Source: Mycolicibacterium llatzerense
GTDB lineage: Bacteria > Actinomycetota > Actinomycetes > Mycobacteriales > Mycobacteriaceae
DNA: 64,000 nt
Reading direction: 5' to 3'
NCBI RefSeq assembly: GCF_000878195.1
Contig: NZ_JXST01000003.1
Span: forward strand, 1 to 64,000
Shown in pieces: positions 1-8,123 of the stretch. Each line of letters starts with the position of its first letter. Within the stretch, counting starts at the first letter, position 1. The notes under the pieces are model-generated. The model saw only the letters and a list, made by a program, of their open reading frames with translations, did no database searches and was not told the DNA's origin. The position numbers and the translations under genes were made by a program.

Positions 1-1
1 C

Positions 2-85
2 GGCCAGTCCTTTCAAGCCGCACCACCGGGCCGGCAAACAACCCACAAGCCTTACCCGACCCACCCGGGTCGCAGCACACCGTAA
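2..85 (+). CDS. Possible 3' end of an upstream phage gene
   Basis: One frame is open from the window edge to a TAA at 83-85 and would encode a short Pro/Thr-rich tail (…PYPTHPGRSTP). Another frame is also open to about 116, so which one is coding cannot be decided from this fragment. It precedes a run of tightly packed + strand phage genes. No function is assignable. Confidence 0.2.
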   Translation, partial: GQSFQAAPPGRQTTHKPYPTHPGRSTP

Positions 86-136
86 CTGCCGTAACAGCTC
101 GAAATAACTGCAACTACAAACTTAAGGCCAACCCGC

Positions 137-415
137 ATGACCCGCGACCCCGAATGGGCAGCCGCCTACGAACAGCTCGACGCCGCCGTCGCGACCCTCC
201 ACCAGCTCATGGAGTCCGGAGAACCGGAACCACCCGCAGTGCCAACCGATTACGTGCTCATCGTCGGAAGCATGTTCATCGACTCGGAAGGCGGCCGATG
301 CGGCGTCACCAGATGGTTCCCGAAAGGCCGATCGCAACCCACCTACATCACCAAAGGCCTACTCCACGAAGTACTCGACGCGCTGGGATACCACAACACG
401 GACGGCGACCGATGA
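137..415 (+). CDS. Hypothetical phage protein, 92 aa
   Basis: Small acidic soluble protein of unknown function. There is no membrane segment or recognisable catalytic motif; the middle contains a hydrophobic beta-like stretch (DYVLIVGSMFID). Its stop overlaps the next start (ATGA at 412-415), so it is probably co-translated with the GIY-YIG gene downstream. It lies in the right-arm early region, where mycobacteriophages carry many unassigned small genes. Confidence 0.6.
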   Translation: MTRDPEWAAAYEQLDAAVATLHQLMESGEPEPPAVPTDYVLIVGSMFIDSEGGRCGVTRWFPKGRSQPTYITKGLLHEVLDALGYHNTDGDR

Positions 416-885
416 GCCAGCACGTCCTCTACCGGTTCTTCGACGACAGCGACCGGCTCCTCTACGTCGGCATCACCAACGACCCCGAGAAGCGATTCAC
501 CAGCCACCGCAACGACAAGCCGTGGTGGCGCTACGTCACGACCATCAAGCTGCAGCGGTTCGAGACGCGCGGCCAGCTCGCCAGCGCCGAACTCGCAGCC
601 ATCACCACCGAGAAGCCCAAGTACAACGTCGCGAACGCCGGCGCCGAGCACACGCCGACGAAAACCAAAGCGCGAGTATCAGTCTCACCAGGATCGACAG
701 CCAACGTATTCGCCACCGTCCAACCAGAAGAGGACACAACCCCGTATGGATGCATCAAGTGCATGGCCCCCGTCAAACGCCAGCGTGGCGGCACCGTCGT
801 CTGCATCGAACCCAGCTGCGGATACGAGTCCGACTACCACACCTACATGCTCTTCGCCACACCCAAGTGGACTGGAAGCCGCTGA
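412..885 (+). CDS. GIY-YIG nuclease domain protein with C-terminal zinc ribbon, 157 aa
   Basis: The first 75 residues show the GIY-YIG core: VLYRFFD as the first strand, LLYVGIT as the YIG strand, then the expected R (KRFTSH) and E (SAELAAI) and a terminal KPKYN. These elements define a small monomeric DNA-cleaving endonuclease domain. The C-terminal third has paired cysteines (CIKC … CIEPSC), suggesting a zinc ribbon for DNA binding or stability. The start is at 412, the ATG of an ATGA overlap with the previous gene; longer upstream readings of this frame run through that gene and are not believed. It may act in recombination or repair, or be a free-standing homing-type nuclease; that choice is inference. 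Confidence 0.72.
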   Translation: MSQHVLYRFFDDSDRLLYVGITNDPEKRFTSHRNDKPWWRYVTTIKLQRFETRGQLASAELAAITTEKPKYNVANAGAEHTPTKTKARVSVSPGSTANVFATVQPEEDTTPYGCIKCMAPVKRQRGGTVVCIEPSCGYESDYHTYMLFATPKWTGSR

Positions 886-886
886 C

Positions 887-1339
887 GTGCAACCCAATAG
901 AAAGCCGCCCCAGCCGCCGACGCGTTGGCGCAAGAAGCCTTGGCCATGGCCCGGCGACTCGCGAGAAGACAAGGCCAAGCGCGTCGCCCGCTCCTACCGC
1001 GACCTCGCCGAGCGGCTCACTCACGGCCGCGTCGACAACCCCGGCGCCGAGCTCTACCTCCTCGACCAGTACTGGGCCGAGTACGACGTCCACTGGCAAC
1101 ACGAGGAACGCATCGACATCCTTGAAGACCGCGACGACGAGTGGATGCCAGCCCGCGACCTCGCCCACGCAGTGGACCGCGACCGCAAGGACATCTACAA
1201 CTGGGCCCGCGCCGGCCACATCAAACAGCGAGCCGGCGCCGACGGCACACCCGAGTACCACGTGGGATCGGTCAAGGCCTACGTCGAGAAGCTCCGGCAA
1301 CGCCGCAGCCGTAATCGCGCCGGCGAACCATACGAGTGA
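887..1339 (+). CDS. Helix-turn-helix DNA-binding protein, 150 aa
   Basis: The start is taken as GTG 887, right after the GIY-YIG stop. The N-terminus is basic and rich in Pro/Trp/Lys. Residues about 85-140 form an HTH-like segment (WMPARDLAHAVDRDRKDIYN followed by WARAGHIKQR and VGSVKAYVEKLR), resembling MerR/excisionase-type winged helices found in phage proteins. It is the last gene before a strong terminator, closing the right-arm operon. A regulatory or DNA-packaging role is possible, but the exact function is unknown. Confidence 0.6.
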   Translation: MQPNRKPPQPPTRWRKKPWPWPGDSREDKAKRVARSYRDLAERLTHGRVDNPGAELYLLDQYWAEYDVHWQHEERIDILEDRDDEWMPARDLAHAVDRDRKDIYNWARAGHIKQRAGADGTPEYHVGSVKAYVEKLRQRRSRNRAGEPYE

Positions 1340-1429
1340 GAGTCCGAGAGACGGACGTATGCGAATCACCGCAGATCAGCGTGGATGACTGGACATCGCA
1401 GTACTTGTTAGTACGCTATGGGGCAAGCA

Positions 1430-1466
1430 CCGCTGTGTCCCGACCCGGACACGGCGGTTTTTCTTT
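1430..1466 (+). terminator. Intrinsic terminator after the right-arm operon
   Basis: An 11-bp stem (1430-1440 with 1447-1457, one G-T pair) with a 6-nt loop is followed by TTTTTCTTT. It closes transcription after the HTH gene. The rest of 1340-1619 shows no credible gene; a GTAC-TTGTTA-GTAC partial palindrome lies at about 1401-1414. Confidence 0.85.
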
Positions 1467-1619
1467 CCCGGGCCCGGCAGCGGGAAACGCACCACGGCCT
1501 TTGAGCGGGCCGGCGTCCAGCAGTCCACAAACCGCAGCTCAGCGGTGCAACGCTCGAAATGCGCGCGCATGGGCGGGACAGCTACTGTCGACCAAACCTC
1601 CGATAGGCGGTGATGCCAG

Positions 1620-1982
1620 ATGCCACGAGCACCACGCCACTGCCCAGGCGACCGCGGCAACTGCGACAACCTCATCACCGGCAGCCAGCGCTACTGCGAC
1701 GACCACGACCAACCATGGCAAGGTCGAACCACCGGCCAAGGCTCAACACGAGCCACCCGCAAGGCCCGCGAGGACTGCCTGGACAAGGCCAAGCGCCGCT
1801 GCCAGCTGAACCACCCTGGCTGCATCGGCCGGGCCACCGACGCGCACCATCTCGACGGCGTCGCAGCGACCGGACGCACCCGCGCCAAGGCCGTTGACCG
1901 CGGCCGACTCGTCGCCGCGTGCCGGCCATGCCACGACGTCGAGACCGCCAAGCAGTCGGCCGCCGCACGCGCAACGCTCTGA
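1620..1982 (+). CDS. HNH endonuclease, 120 aa
   Basis: Small HNH nuclease. It has N-terminal Cys/His pairs (CDN…YCDDHD), then C-x5-GC, the AHHLDG motif holding the catalytic His pair, and a distal CRPCH zinc-binding pair. HNH proteins next to cos and terminase in HK97-type phages assist terminase cleavage of concatemers, and the position directly before terS-terL fits that role. ATG 1620 is used with a weak AGGCGG upstream. Many phages place cos next to this gene. Confidence 0.85.
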   Translation: MPRAPRHCPGDRGNCDNLITGSQRYCDDHDQPWQGRTTGQGSTRATRKAREDCLDKAKRRCQLNHPGCIGRATDAHHLDGVAATGRTRAKAVDRGRLVAACRPCHDVETAKQSAAARATL

Positions 1983-2188
1983 CCTGCGGAAACACTCGCG
2001 ACCCCAGGCTCTCCACCCTCCCCCGGGGGCCTCAGGTGGACACCGCTACGCACTGTGAAATCCGAGCTGTACGGATCCCGAACTTTTCGGCCCTGGGGCT
2101 GAATCGCGCGCTGACCAGCCGAAAGGCGTTGCCGCGCATCGTCTTTCCCGACATGGGAGCTGATCTGTCCTGACATAGGAGCCCGCCA
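1983..2188 (+). other. Gene-free gap before terminase; candidate cos/terminase-binding region
   Basis: No credible gene lies here. Visible elements are a C5G5 palindrome within CCTCCCCCGGGGGCCTC near 2019-2035, and an imperfect direct repeat CCGACATGGGAGC / CCTGACATAGGAGC near 2149-2183 just before terS. Position between HNH and terS is where cos is usually found in such phages. The overhang cannot be located from sequence alone. Confidence 0.35.
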
Positions 2189-2662
2189 ATGCCACGCAGC
2201 CCGAAGGACCCGTCGCTGGTCGCCCGGCGCAACAAGACCAGTACCCGCGCGGTGCTCAAGCCGCAGGACGCCCCGACCATTCCTGAGCTGCCGAAGGGCA
2301 GGTGGCACGCCCAGGTGCAGGACTGGTGGAAGCGTGCCTGGTCGTCGCCGATGGTGCCGGAGTGGACCGAGTCGGACATCGACGCGCTGTACATGGCGGC
2401 CCGCCTGATGCAGATGTTCTGGCGGCAGAGCACCTCGCCGAACGAGTGCAAGGCGCTGGCCGCTGAGATTCGGCAGATTCTGTCGCAGTGCGGCTTGACG
2501 CCGATGTCGCGGCGGTCGCTGCAGTGGGAGATCGACCGCGGCGAGGCTGCGGCGGAGGCGACTGAGAAGCGGCGCGGCCGGTCGTCGGCGGGCTCAGAGA
2601 AGGCAGACGAGCCGACTCGGGAGGACCCGCGGACCGCGCGTCGGTTGTCTTCCGTCTCGTAG
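2189..2662 (+). CDS. terS: Terminase small subunit, 157 aa
   Basis: It recognises phage DNA and hands it to the large terminase for packaging. The protein has the actinophage TerS look: a basic N-terminus (PRSPKDPSLVARRNKTST), then a core with QVQDWWKRAWSSPM, DIDALYMAARL and the NECKALAAEIRQIL helix, and a charged disordered tail. There is a good ribosome site (AGGAG, 2178-2182). It sits 6 nt before terL, as expected for a packaging operon. Assignment rests mainly on the Trp-rich core and position. Confidence 0.8.
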   Translation: MPRSPKDPSLVARRNKTSTRAVLKPQDAPTIPELPKGRWHAQVQDWWKRAWSSPMVPEWTESDIDALYMAARLMQMFWRQSTSPNECKALAAEIRQILSQCGLTPMSRRSLQWEIDRGEAAAEATEKRRGRSSAGSEKADEPTREDPRTARRLSSVS

Positions 2663-2668
2663 TCGCGC

Positions 2669-4312
2669 ATGGACCTGATCGTTCCTCCGCTCGAGGAGGA
2701 GCCATACCCCACGCTGGGCGGTCAGGTCGGGAAGTTCCTCGAGGAGCGGGCCGTCTTCGGGCCCGGATCGCTGAAGGGCGAACCGCTTGTCCTGTCTGAG
2801 GATTCGTGGTTCTGCCTCTATCGGGCGTACGAGGTGTGGCCGAAGGGTCACCACCGCGAGGGTCGGCGGCGGTTTGACCGTGTCGCGTGGTCGATTCGCA
2901 AGGGCGCCGCCAAGACGGAGCTGATGGCGCTCATCACCTTCGCGGAGCTGCATCCGGAGTCGCCGGTGCGGTTCAACGGGTTCAACAAGGACGGCTCGCT
3001 GCGGCAGGGCCGGCCGGTGCGCAACCCGTACATCCCGCTGCTGGCCAACACCAAGGACCAGGTCGAAGAGCTGGCCTACGGCGCGCTGATGGTGATCTGC
3101 GAAGAGGGCATGGACCCCGAGCTGTTCGACATTGCGCTCGACCGGATCATCCGTAAGGACGAGCGGGGCCGCGCGGACGGCAAGGCCGTCCCGGTCGCCA
3201 ACTCGCCCAACGCCGCTGACGGCGGCCGCACGACGTTCCAGGGTTTCGACGAGACGCACCGGCTGTACCTGCCGAACCACAAGGCCGCGGTGCAGACGAT
3301 GGAGTCCAACCTCGGTAAGCGGTTCGAGGAGGACCCGTGGTCGTTCTCGACGACGACCGCCGGTGAGCCTGGCCAGAATTCGCAGGCCGAGGACGATCAC
3401 TTCGAGGCCGAGGCAATCAAGCGCGGTGACGTTGAGCGGCCGTCGCTCTGCTACATCCACCGTCAGGCCGGCGACGGCTGGGACATGAAGAAGTTCGAGG
3501 ACCGCTGCAAGGCGATCGTCGAGGCTTCGGGCCCGGAGCTGGCGGCGCGCACCGACGTCGAGGCGCTGGCCGCGCGCTGGGACCGGCCGAAGGCAGACAA
3601 GTCGTACTTGGAGCGGGTGTGGACGAACCGCTGGACCCAGCAGGGCGCGTCGGCGTTCAGCGTTCGCCGGTTCAAAGCGCTCGGGCTGCCGGGGGAGACC
3701 ATCAAGCGCGGCGCGTTCGTGACGCTGGGCTTCGACGGTGCGCGGTTCCGTGACTCGACTGGCCTGGTTCTGACCGATGTCCGAAGTGGCATGCAGCAGA
3801 AGCTGTTTCTTGAAGAGAAGCCGCTCGATGCCGACGAGGACTGGGAAGTCGACGAGGCTCTGGTCGACGCTGCGGTGCGGCAGGCGTTCAAGAGCTACCG
3901 GGTGATGCTGTTTTACGCGGACCCGCCGTTCTGGAACTCGACAGTGGGCACCTGGTCGGCCCGCTATGGCGAGAGCAAGTACACGAAAAGGCCTATCGTT
4001 CAAGAGTTTTGGACTAGCAGGCAAGAGCGCATGATCCGGTCCATAGGCGCCTACCAGGACGCGATCGGGTCGGGTGCGTTGTCGCACAACGAGGACGACG
4101 AAGGCGACCTGGTGCGGCACGTCGGCAACGCCGGCAAGAAGCTGCTGAACCGGCAGGACGAGCGAGGCCAGTTCCTGTGGATCCTCGGGAAGCTGCACAG
4201 GGACCGGAAATTCGACCTGTGTATGGCGGCCATCTTGTCGTGGCAGGCCCGGATGGACGCATTGAAGTACCTGCCGAAGAAGCGGCCTGGTCGAGTTCAG
4301 AGAGTGAGGTGA
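2669..4312 (+). CDS. terL: Terminase large subunit (packaging ATPase and nuclease), 547 aa
   Basis: Motor that translocates DNA into the prohead and cuts it. The N-terminal ATPase shows a variant Walker A (SIRKGAAKTEL, about residues 77-87) and a Walker B-like FQGFDETHRLY (about 190-200) with the coupling Asp-Glu pair. The STTTAGEPGQNS segment matches the family's motif III region. The C-terminal nuclease carries acidic residues in LGFDGARFRDSTG (about 352-364) and MLFYADPPFW. Length is normal for the family. It is followed after 3 nt by the portal gene. Confidence 0.93.
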   Translation: MDLIVPPLEEEPYPTLGGQVGKFLEERAVFGPGSLKGEPLVLSEDSWFCLYRAYEVWPKGHHREGRRRFDRVAWSIRKGAAKTELMALITFAELHPESPVRFNGFNKDGSLRQGRPVRNPYIPLLANTKDQVEELAYGALMVICEEGMDPELFDIALDRIIRKDERGRADGKAVPVANSPNAADGGRTTFQGFDETHRLYLPNHKAAVQTMESNLGKRFEEDPWSFSTTTAGEPGQNSQAEDDHFEAEAIKRGDVERPSLCYIHRQAGDGWDMKKFEDRCKAIVEASGPELAARTDVEALAARWDRPKADKSYLERVWTNRWTQQGASAFSVRRFKALGLPGETIKRGAFVTLGFDGARFRDSTGLVLTDVRSGMQQKLFLEEKPLDADEDWEVDEALVDAAVRQAFKSYRVMLFYADPPFWNSTVGTWSARYGESKYTKRPIVQEFWTSRQERMIRSIGAYQDAIGSGALSHNEDDEGDLVRHVGNAGKKLLNRQDERGQFLWILGKLHRDRKFDLCMAAILSWQARMDALKYLPKKRPGRVQRVR

Positions 4313-4315
4313 TCC

Positions 4316-5788
4316 GTGGCTACCCTGGCACCTGCTCAATGGTTCGACCGGCTGCAGGCACGGTTCACCGCGCCGACGGCGGAGAACTGGCAGGACAAGA
4401 ACGATCGGCCGTGCGATCCCCAGCCGCGCAATGAGCAGCTCGACCTGTTGTGGTCGTATTTCAAGGGCGACCCGCCGCTGCCGCAGGTGGCCGACGAGTT
4501 CCAGGACATCTTCCGCGACCTGCTGCGCAAGGCCCGCTGCAACTACGCCGAGATGTGCGTTACCGCTGTCACAAACCGGATGGACCTGCTCGCGGTAGCG
4601 ACCGGTGTCGACGACTCCGCGAACGGCGATGACCGCGCGGCCGAGCTGATGGAGGAATCGGGCTTCGCCGCCCAGATCAAGGACCTGCTCGACTACTTCT
4701 GCGCGATGGGCGAGGCCTACGCGATGGTGGTGCCGACTGCGGCCGGCCCGATCATTCACGCCATAGACCCGCGTCGCTGCGTCGGCATCGAGGACCCGGA
4801 CAACCCGACGCGCCTGCGCGCGGTGCTGGTCAAGTCGTACGACGTCGAGGCCGACGAAGAGATCGCCCACCTGTTCCTCAAGGGCGAGAAGTGGACCCTG
4901 CGGCGCGACGGTAGCGAGTGGCAGCGCCTGTCGGACAAGCCCGAAGAGATCAAGGGTCTGGACGAGCTCGGCGGCATCCCGGTCGTCCGCTTCAAGAACA
5001 AGCACGGCCTCGGCGAGTACGAGGCGCACATCGACGTGCTCGACCGAATCATCGACGACACCCTGACGCGCCTCGTGATGACGAAGTTCCAGGCGTTCAA
5101 GCAGCGCGGCGTCAGCGGTGACGAGGACGAAGAGAACGAGTACGACACCGAGGAACCCGTCGTCGCCGACGGCGACCAGTCCAAGAAGCAGGTCACCGAC
5201 TGGAACGAGGTCTTCAAGGCCGGACCGGGCGCGGTGTGGAAAGTACCTGCGGGATGGCAGTTCTGGGAAGGCAACCAGGCCGACATGGGCCCGCTGCTGC
5301 AGGCCAAACGCGACGACGTCAAGGAATTCGCCGCGGTCACGCACACGCCGCTGTACCTGATCACTCCGGATGACGCGAATGGCTCGGCGCAGGGCGCCGG
5401 TCTGCTGCGCGAGGCGTTGACGAGCAAGGTGCGTGACCGCCGGGCCCGGGTGATCCCTGGCCTGAAGTTGTTGTGGCGCATCGTGTTCGCGATGGACGGT
5501 GACGCCCAGCGTGGCAAGAAGATCAAGTTGCTGTGGGGTCCAATCGAATTCAATTCGCTGGCCGAGAAGGGATCGACGAGCGCGCAGGCTGGCAGTGTCC
5601 TGTCGCGCCGGAAGATTCTCGAAAAGGTGTGGGAGATGGACCCGAACGAGATCGAGGAGAACGAGCTCGAGCTGTCCGCGCAGGCGATACTTGACGGCAC
5701 GCAGCCGTCACCGCCGACCCCGTCGGGTTCGGTGCCGCCGGTTGAGGGATCGCAGGTGACTCCAGTTGCCGCAGGCGCCGTCGCGTAG
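4316..5788 (+). CDS. Portal protein, 490 aa
   Basis: Dodecameric ring at the capsid vertex through which DNA enters and exits. The sequence fits the SPP1 gp6-like family seen in mycobacteriophages: an N-terminal QWFDRLQARF segment, NYAEMCVTAVTNRM, MGEAYAMVVPTAAG (wing/stem), a long acidic loop (about 264-285, GDEDEENEYDTEE) and a C-terminal helical crown. It uses GTG at 4316, 3 nt after terL. The end overlaps the MuF gene by 23 bases, indicating translational coupling. Confidence 0.9.
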   Translation: MATLAPAQWFDRLQARFTAPTAENWQDKNDRPCDPQPRNEQLDLLWSYFKGDPPLPQVADEFQDIFRDLLRKARCNYAEMCVTAVTNRMDLLAVATGVDDSANGDDRAAELMEESGFAAQIKDLLDYFCAMGEAYAMVVPTAAGPIIHAIDPRRCVGIEDPDNPTRLRAVLVKSYDVEADEEIAHLFLKGEKWTLRRDGSEWQRLSDKPEEIKGLDELGGIPVVRFKNKHGLGEYEAHIDVLDRIIDDTLTRLVMTKFQAFKQRGVSGDEDEENEYDTEEPVVADGDQSKKQVTDWNEVFKAGPGAVWKVPAGWQFWEGNQADMGPLLQAKRDDVKEFAAVTHTPLYLITPDDANGSAQGAGLLREALTSKVRDRRARVIPGLKLLWRIVFAMDGDAQRGKKIKLLWGPIEFNSLAEKGSTSAQAGSVLSRRKILEKVWEMDPNEIEENELELSAQAILDGTQPSPPTPSGSVPPVEGSQVTPVAAGAVA

Positions 5789-7715
5789 CGGCCTGACGCC
5801 GGCCCAGGCGTTTGAGCGGGCGCGGGCGGCTCGGTCGGCGCGGAAGCCGTCGGACCTGGCGCTGGGGATGGCGCAGCGAGCGTCGCTGTCCATCATCGGT
5901 ACACGCGAACGCGCCGCGGCGAAGATGAAGAGCGTCCTGCGGTCGCTGCTCCTGCCGGTCGACCCGTACGACGGCGACCAGATCCGCGAATTCACGACTG
6001 CTGCCGCGCGGCAGCTCGGCGCGGCGCAGAAGGCCACAGCCATCGCGGCGGCGGCCGGCCAGGTCCAGATGCTGTCCACGATGGGCGTGCAGGTCAAAGC
6101 CCGCCCGTCCGCTCCGATCGACGTTCGGGCGCCTCGGGTGACCTTTACGGCCACCGGTGTCGATCTGGAGCCAGTGGGCGTCGCGGTGCACTACGCGGAC
6201 CAGGACCCGGTTCACCTGTCGGCCGCCGACATGACGACTGTCGAAGTGCTGAACCGGCCGTTGCGGAAGATGCGGTACCTCGAGTCGCAGGGCGCGACCC
6301 GCGAACAGGCACTCCGAGCCGGGATCGTTCGCTTGGACTCCACGATCGACGCCAACCTGATGCTGTCTCAGCGGTTGGCCGAGGCCGAGGTCATCAACGC
6401 GGCCGCCAACCTGGACGGCAGCCCTGTCGTTGGGATGCGGCGCATCATCCACCCGGAGCTGTCGCTGACCGGAACGTGCGGTCTCTGCATCGCGGCGTCG
6501 GACCGGCTGTACACCGTGCGTGAGCTGCTGCCGATGCACCGGCTGTGCAAGTGCACGTCGGCGGCGGTGACCGAAGAATTCGACCCGGCCGACGAGCTCA
6601 ACGCTGTGGACCTGCGGCGGCTGTACCGGGATGCCGGCGGGACGTCGCGCGCCCATCTGAAGCGGACTCGGTACAAGGAAGACGAGCACGGCGAACTCGG
6701 CCCGACGCTGAAGCCGGAGCGCACGTACAAGCCGCGCGGCAAGGCCTCAGCCGCGGGCGAGGCAGGCGGAACCGGCTCAGTGCTCGACGAGACACCGGCC
6801 GAGATCGCGCATCGCCAACTGCCGCTGTTCGAGGCCAACCTGGAGAAGTTGCGCGCCGACGGCCGGCCCGAGGACTCGGCGCAGGTCAAGTACCACAAAG
6901 AGCAAATCGCCAAGTACCGGGAGCGGATCGCCGCCGAAGCAGCATCTTCGGATGAGGGCACCCTGTCGTCCGGCGGAGCACAGCCGGTACAGAGTATGAA
7001 GACCGTTCAGTCGAAGCCCGAAACCGCTCCTGGCGCGCAACCGCCGAAACCGCCCACGCCGCCCGTTCCGCCTCGTCAAAATGGCGGTGTGGGGGACTCT
7101 GGGGATGGCGACTTCAAGGACCATCCGGACCTGTCGGAGGAAGACCGCGCCGAGGCCAGAGCCGCTGCTCAGGCGAAGCGCGCCGCCGCAGAAGCGGCGG
7201 AACCGGAAGTATCGGCGACCCTTTCCGCCGCGGTCGCAGCCAACGGTGGCCAGCTGGACCGATTCGATAGCCGACTCAAGGAAGAGTCGTCGCTGTACCG
7301 CAAGATTCAAGACATCATTGCTGATAACGATGTCGACGCCGACGCCGCGAGCACGTGGATCAGGGACTCACTCCGCTACACAGCGGTCGTCGAGGAGCGG
7401 GGCTACTGGGGCGCCGGCAACCGTATCGGTGCAGCACTCGAGGAAGCCGGATATCGGCGCGCCAAGGTCACTCTCGGGTGGAATCGAGAAGGCTATCGAG
7501 GCCGGAACGACACCTTTGTCACCCCGGAAGGCCAGGAATTCGAGGTCCAGATTCATACGGCGGCGTCCCTGCATGCCGCTGAAGTGACTCACGGATTGTA
7601 CGAAGAGGAACGTCTTCCGACGACGTCGGCGGAACGAAAAGCCCAGCTCAGCGCCGAGCAGTATGCGATCTTTGCCTCAGTTCCCGCTCCAGATGACGTC
7701 GTGTGGCTAGACTGA
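5766..7715 (+). CDS. MuF minor head protein fused to a RelA/SpoT-like C-terminal domain (candidate polymorphic toxin), 649 aa
   Basis: Residues about 1-275 are a MuF/SPP1 gp7-type head morphogenesis domain with the CGLCIA (C238) … HRLCKC cysteine motif. Residues about 290-495 form a charged, Ala-rich region with a proline-rich linker (PPKPPTPPVPP, near 428). Residues about 498-649 look like a RelA/SpoT nucleotidyl/pyrophosphate transferase: RLKEESSLYRKI, IRDSLRYTAVV (Asp534, expected metal ligand), a YRGRND loop (Tyr577), FEVQIHT (Glu593, His597), then AAEVTHGLYEEER. Ordinary MuF proteins end before such a domain. Temperate-phage MuF proteins with C-terminal toxin domains are an established polymorphic toxin class; here the implied activity is (p)ppGpp/(p)ppApp-type synthesis or target pyrophosphorylation (inference). 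The start is TTG 5766, overlapping the portal gene. The downstream 79-aa gene is the candidate immunity factor. Confidence 0.8.
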   Translation: MPQAPSRSGLTPAQAFERARAARSARKPSDLALGMAQRASLSIIGTRERAAAKMKSVLRSLLLPVDPYDGDQIREFTTAAARQLGAAQKATAIAAAAGQVQMLSTMGVQVKARPSAPIDVRAPRVTFTATGVDLEPVGVAVHYADQDPVHLSAADMTTVEVLNRPLRKMRYLESQGATREQALRAGIVRLDSTIDANLMLSQRLAEAEVINAAANLDGSPVVGMRRIIHPELSLTGTCGLCIAASDRLYTVRELLPMHRLCKCTSAAVTEEFDPADELNAVDLRRLYRDAGGTSRAHLKRTRYKEDEHGELGPTLKPERTYKPRGKASAAGEAGGTGSVLDETPAEIAHRQLPLFEANLEKLRADGRPEDSAQVKYHKEQIAKYRERIAAEAASSDEGTLSSGGAQPVQSMKTVQSKPETAPGAQPPKPPTPPVPPRQNGGVGDSGDGDFKDHPDLSEEDRAEARAAAQAKRAAAEAAEPEVSATLSAAVAANGGQLDRFDSRLKEESSLYRKIQDIIADNDVDADAASTWIRDSLRYTAVVEERGYWGAGNRIGAALEEAGYRRAKVTLGWNREGYRGRNDTFVTPEGQEFEVQIHTAASLHAAEVTHGLYEEERLPTTSAERKAQLSAEQYAIFASVPAPDDVVWLD

Positions 7716-7737
7716 AATTCTCCCGCAGACCTATAGC
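7708..7737 (+). promoter_or_regulatory. Candidate promoter of the 79-aa gene, overlapping a hairpin/operator
   Basis: TAGACT (7708-7713), 18 nt, then TATAGC (7732-7737) match four of six bases at each consensus box, predicting a start near 7744. The -10 is inside an inverted repeat CCTATA-N7-TATAGG (7730-7748), a possible operator. It begins at the very end of the MuF gene, so the small gene could be transcribed without the head operon. Confidence 0.5.
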
Positions 7738-7765
7738 GTTGTTATAGGAGAAAGGGGCAGAGGTA

Positions 7766-8005
7766 ATGCGATTCTTCACTGACGGGCACACCGTCATCCG
7801 CGTCAACACCGACGCCCGACTCAGCGAGCGCCAAAAGTTCCTGGACGCCAAGGCCGAGACCTTCCAATTCCGGAAGCGCGTTTGGGCTGAAAAGCCAGGA
7901 CTCACGCAAAAGATCGCCTTCACCGGTGACTGGCAGGAATGCAGCGAAGACGAGGCCTACGCAGTCCTCGAGAGTAGCGGCGCCAAGATTCGCATGCCCG
8001 CCTAA
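7766..8005 (+). CDS. Orphan 79-aa protein; candidate immunity to the MuF-linked domain
   Basis: Soluble charged protein with no membrane segment or recognised family (MRFFTDGHTVIRVNTDA… QFRKRVWAEK … FTGDWQECSEDEAYAVLESS). It sits 50 nt after the MuF-RelA/SpoT gene and interrupts the normal MuF-scaffold order. A promoter-like element precedes it, a ribosome site (GGGGCAGAGG) lies just upstream, and a strong terminator follows it, so it forms a monocistronic unit inside a late operon. In MuF polymorphic toxins the immunity gene lies immediately downstream, which is the basis for the call. Direct evidence for binding or neutralisation is absent. It could instead be an unrelated moron gene. Confidence 0.55.
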   Translation: MRFFTDGHTVIRVNTDARLSERQKFLDAKAETFQFRKRVWAEKPGLTQKIAFTGDWQECSEDEAYAVLESSGAKIRMPA

Positions 8006-8022
8006 CAAGAACCGCACAGAAG

Positions 8023-8056
8023 CCCCGTAGATCGCCCGATCTGCGGGGTTTTTTCG
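8023..8056 (+). terminator. Strong intrinsic terminator after the 79-aa gene
   Basis: A 12-bp complementary pair (8023-8034 with 8037-8048, one G-T) is followed by TTTTTT. It lies in the middle of the head gene block and isolates the 79-aa gene. A second small hairpin (CCGCC-GTTC-GGCGG, near 8070-8083) follows before the scaffold gene. Confidence 0.85.
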
Positions 8057-8123
8057 TGCCCTGAATCTTCCGCCGTTCGGCGGTTGACCCGTCATGGGTT
8101 CCTTTCCCGACAGGGAGTTTGTT

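Noticed and set aside
2594..5344. 916-codon open frame on the - strand across terminase and portal
   Set aside because: Antisense to two well-recognised genes, no ribosome site, composition typical of a GC shadow.
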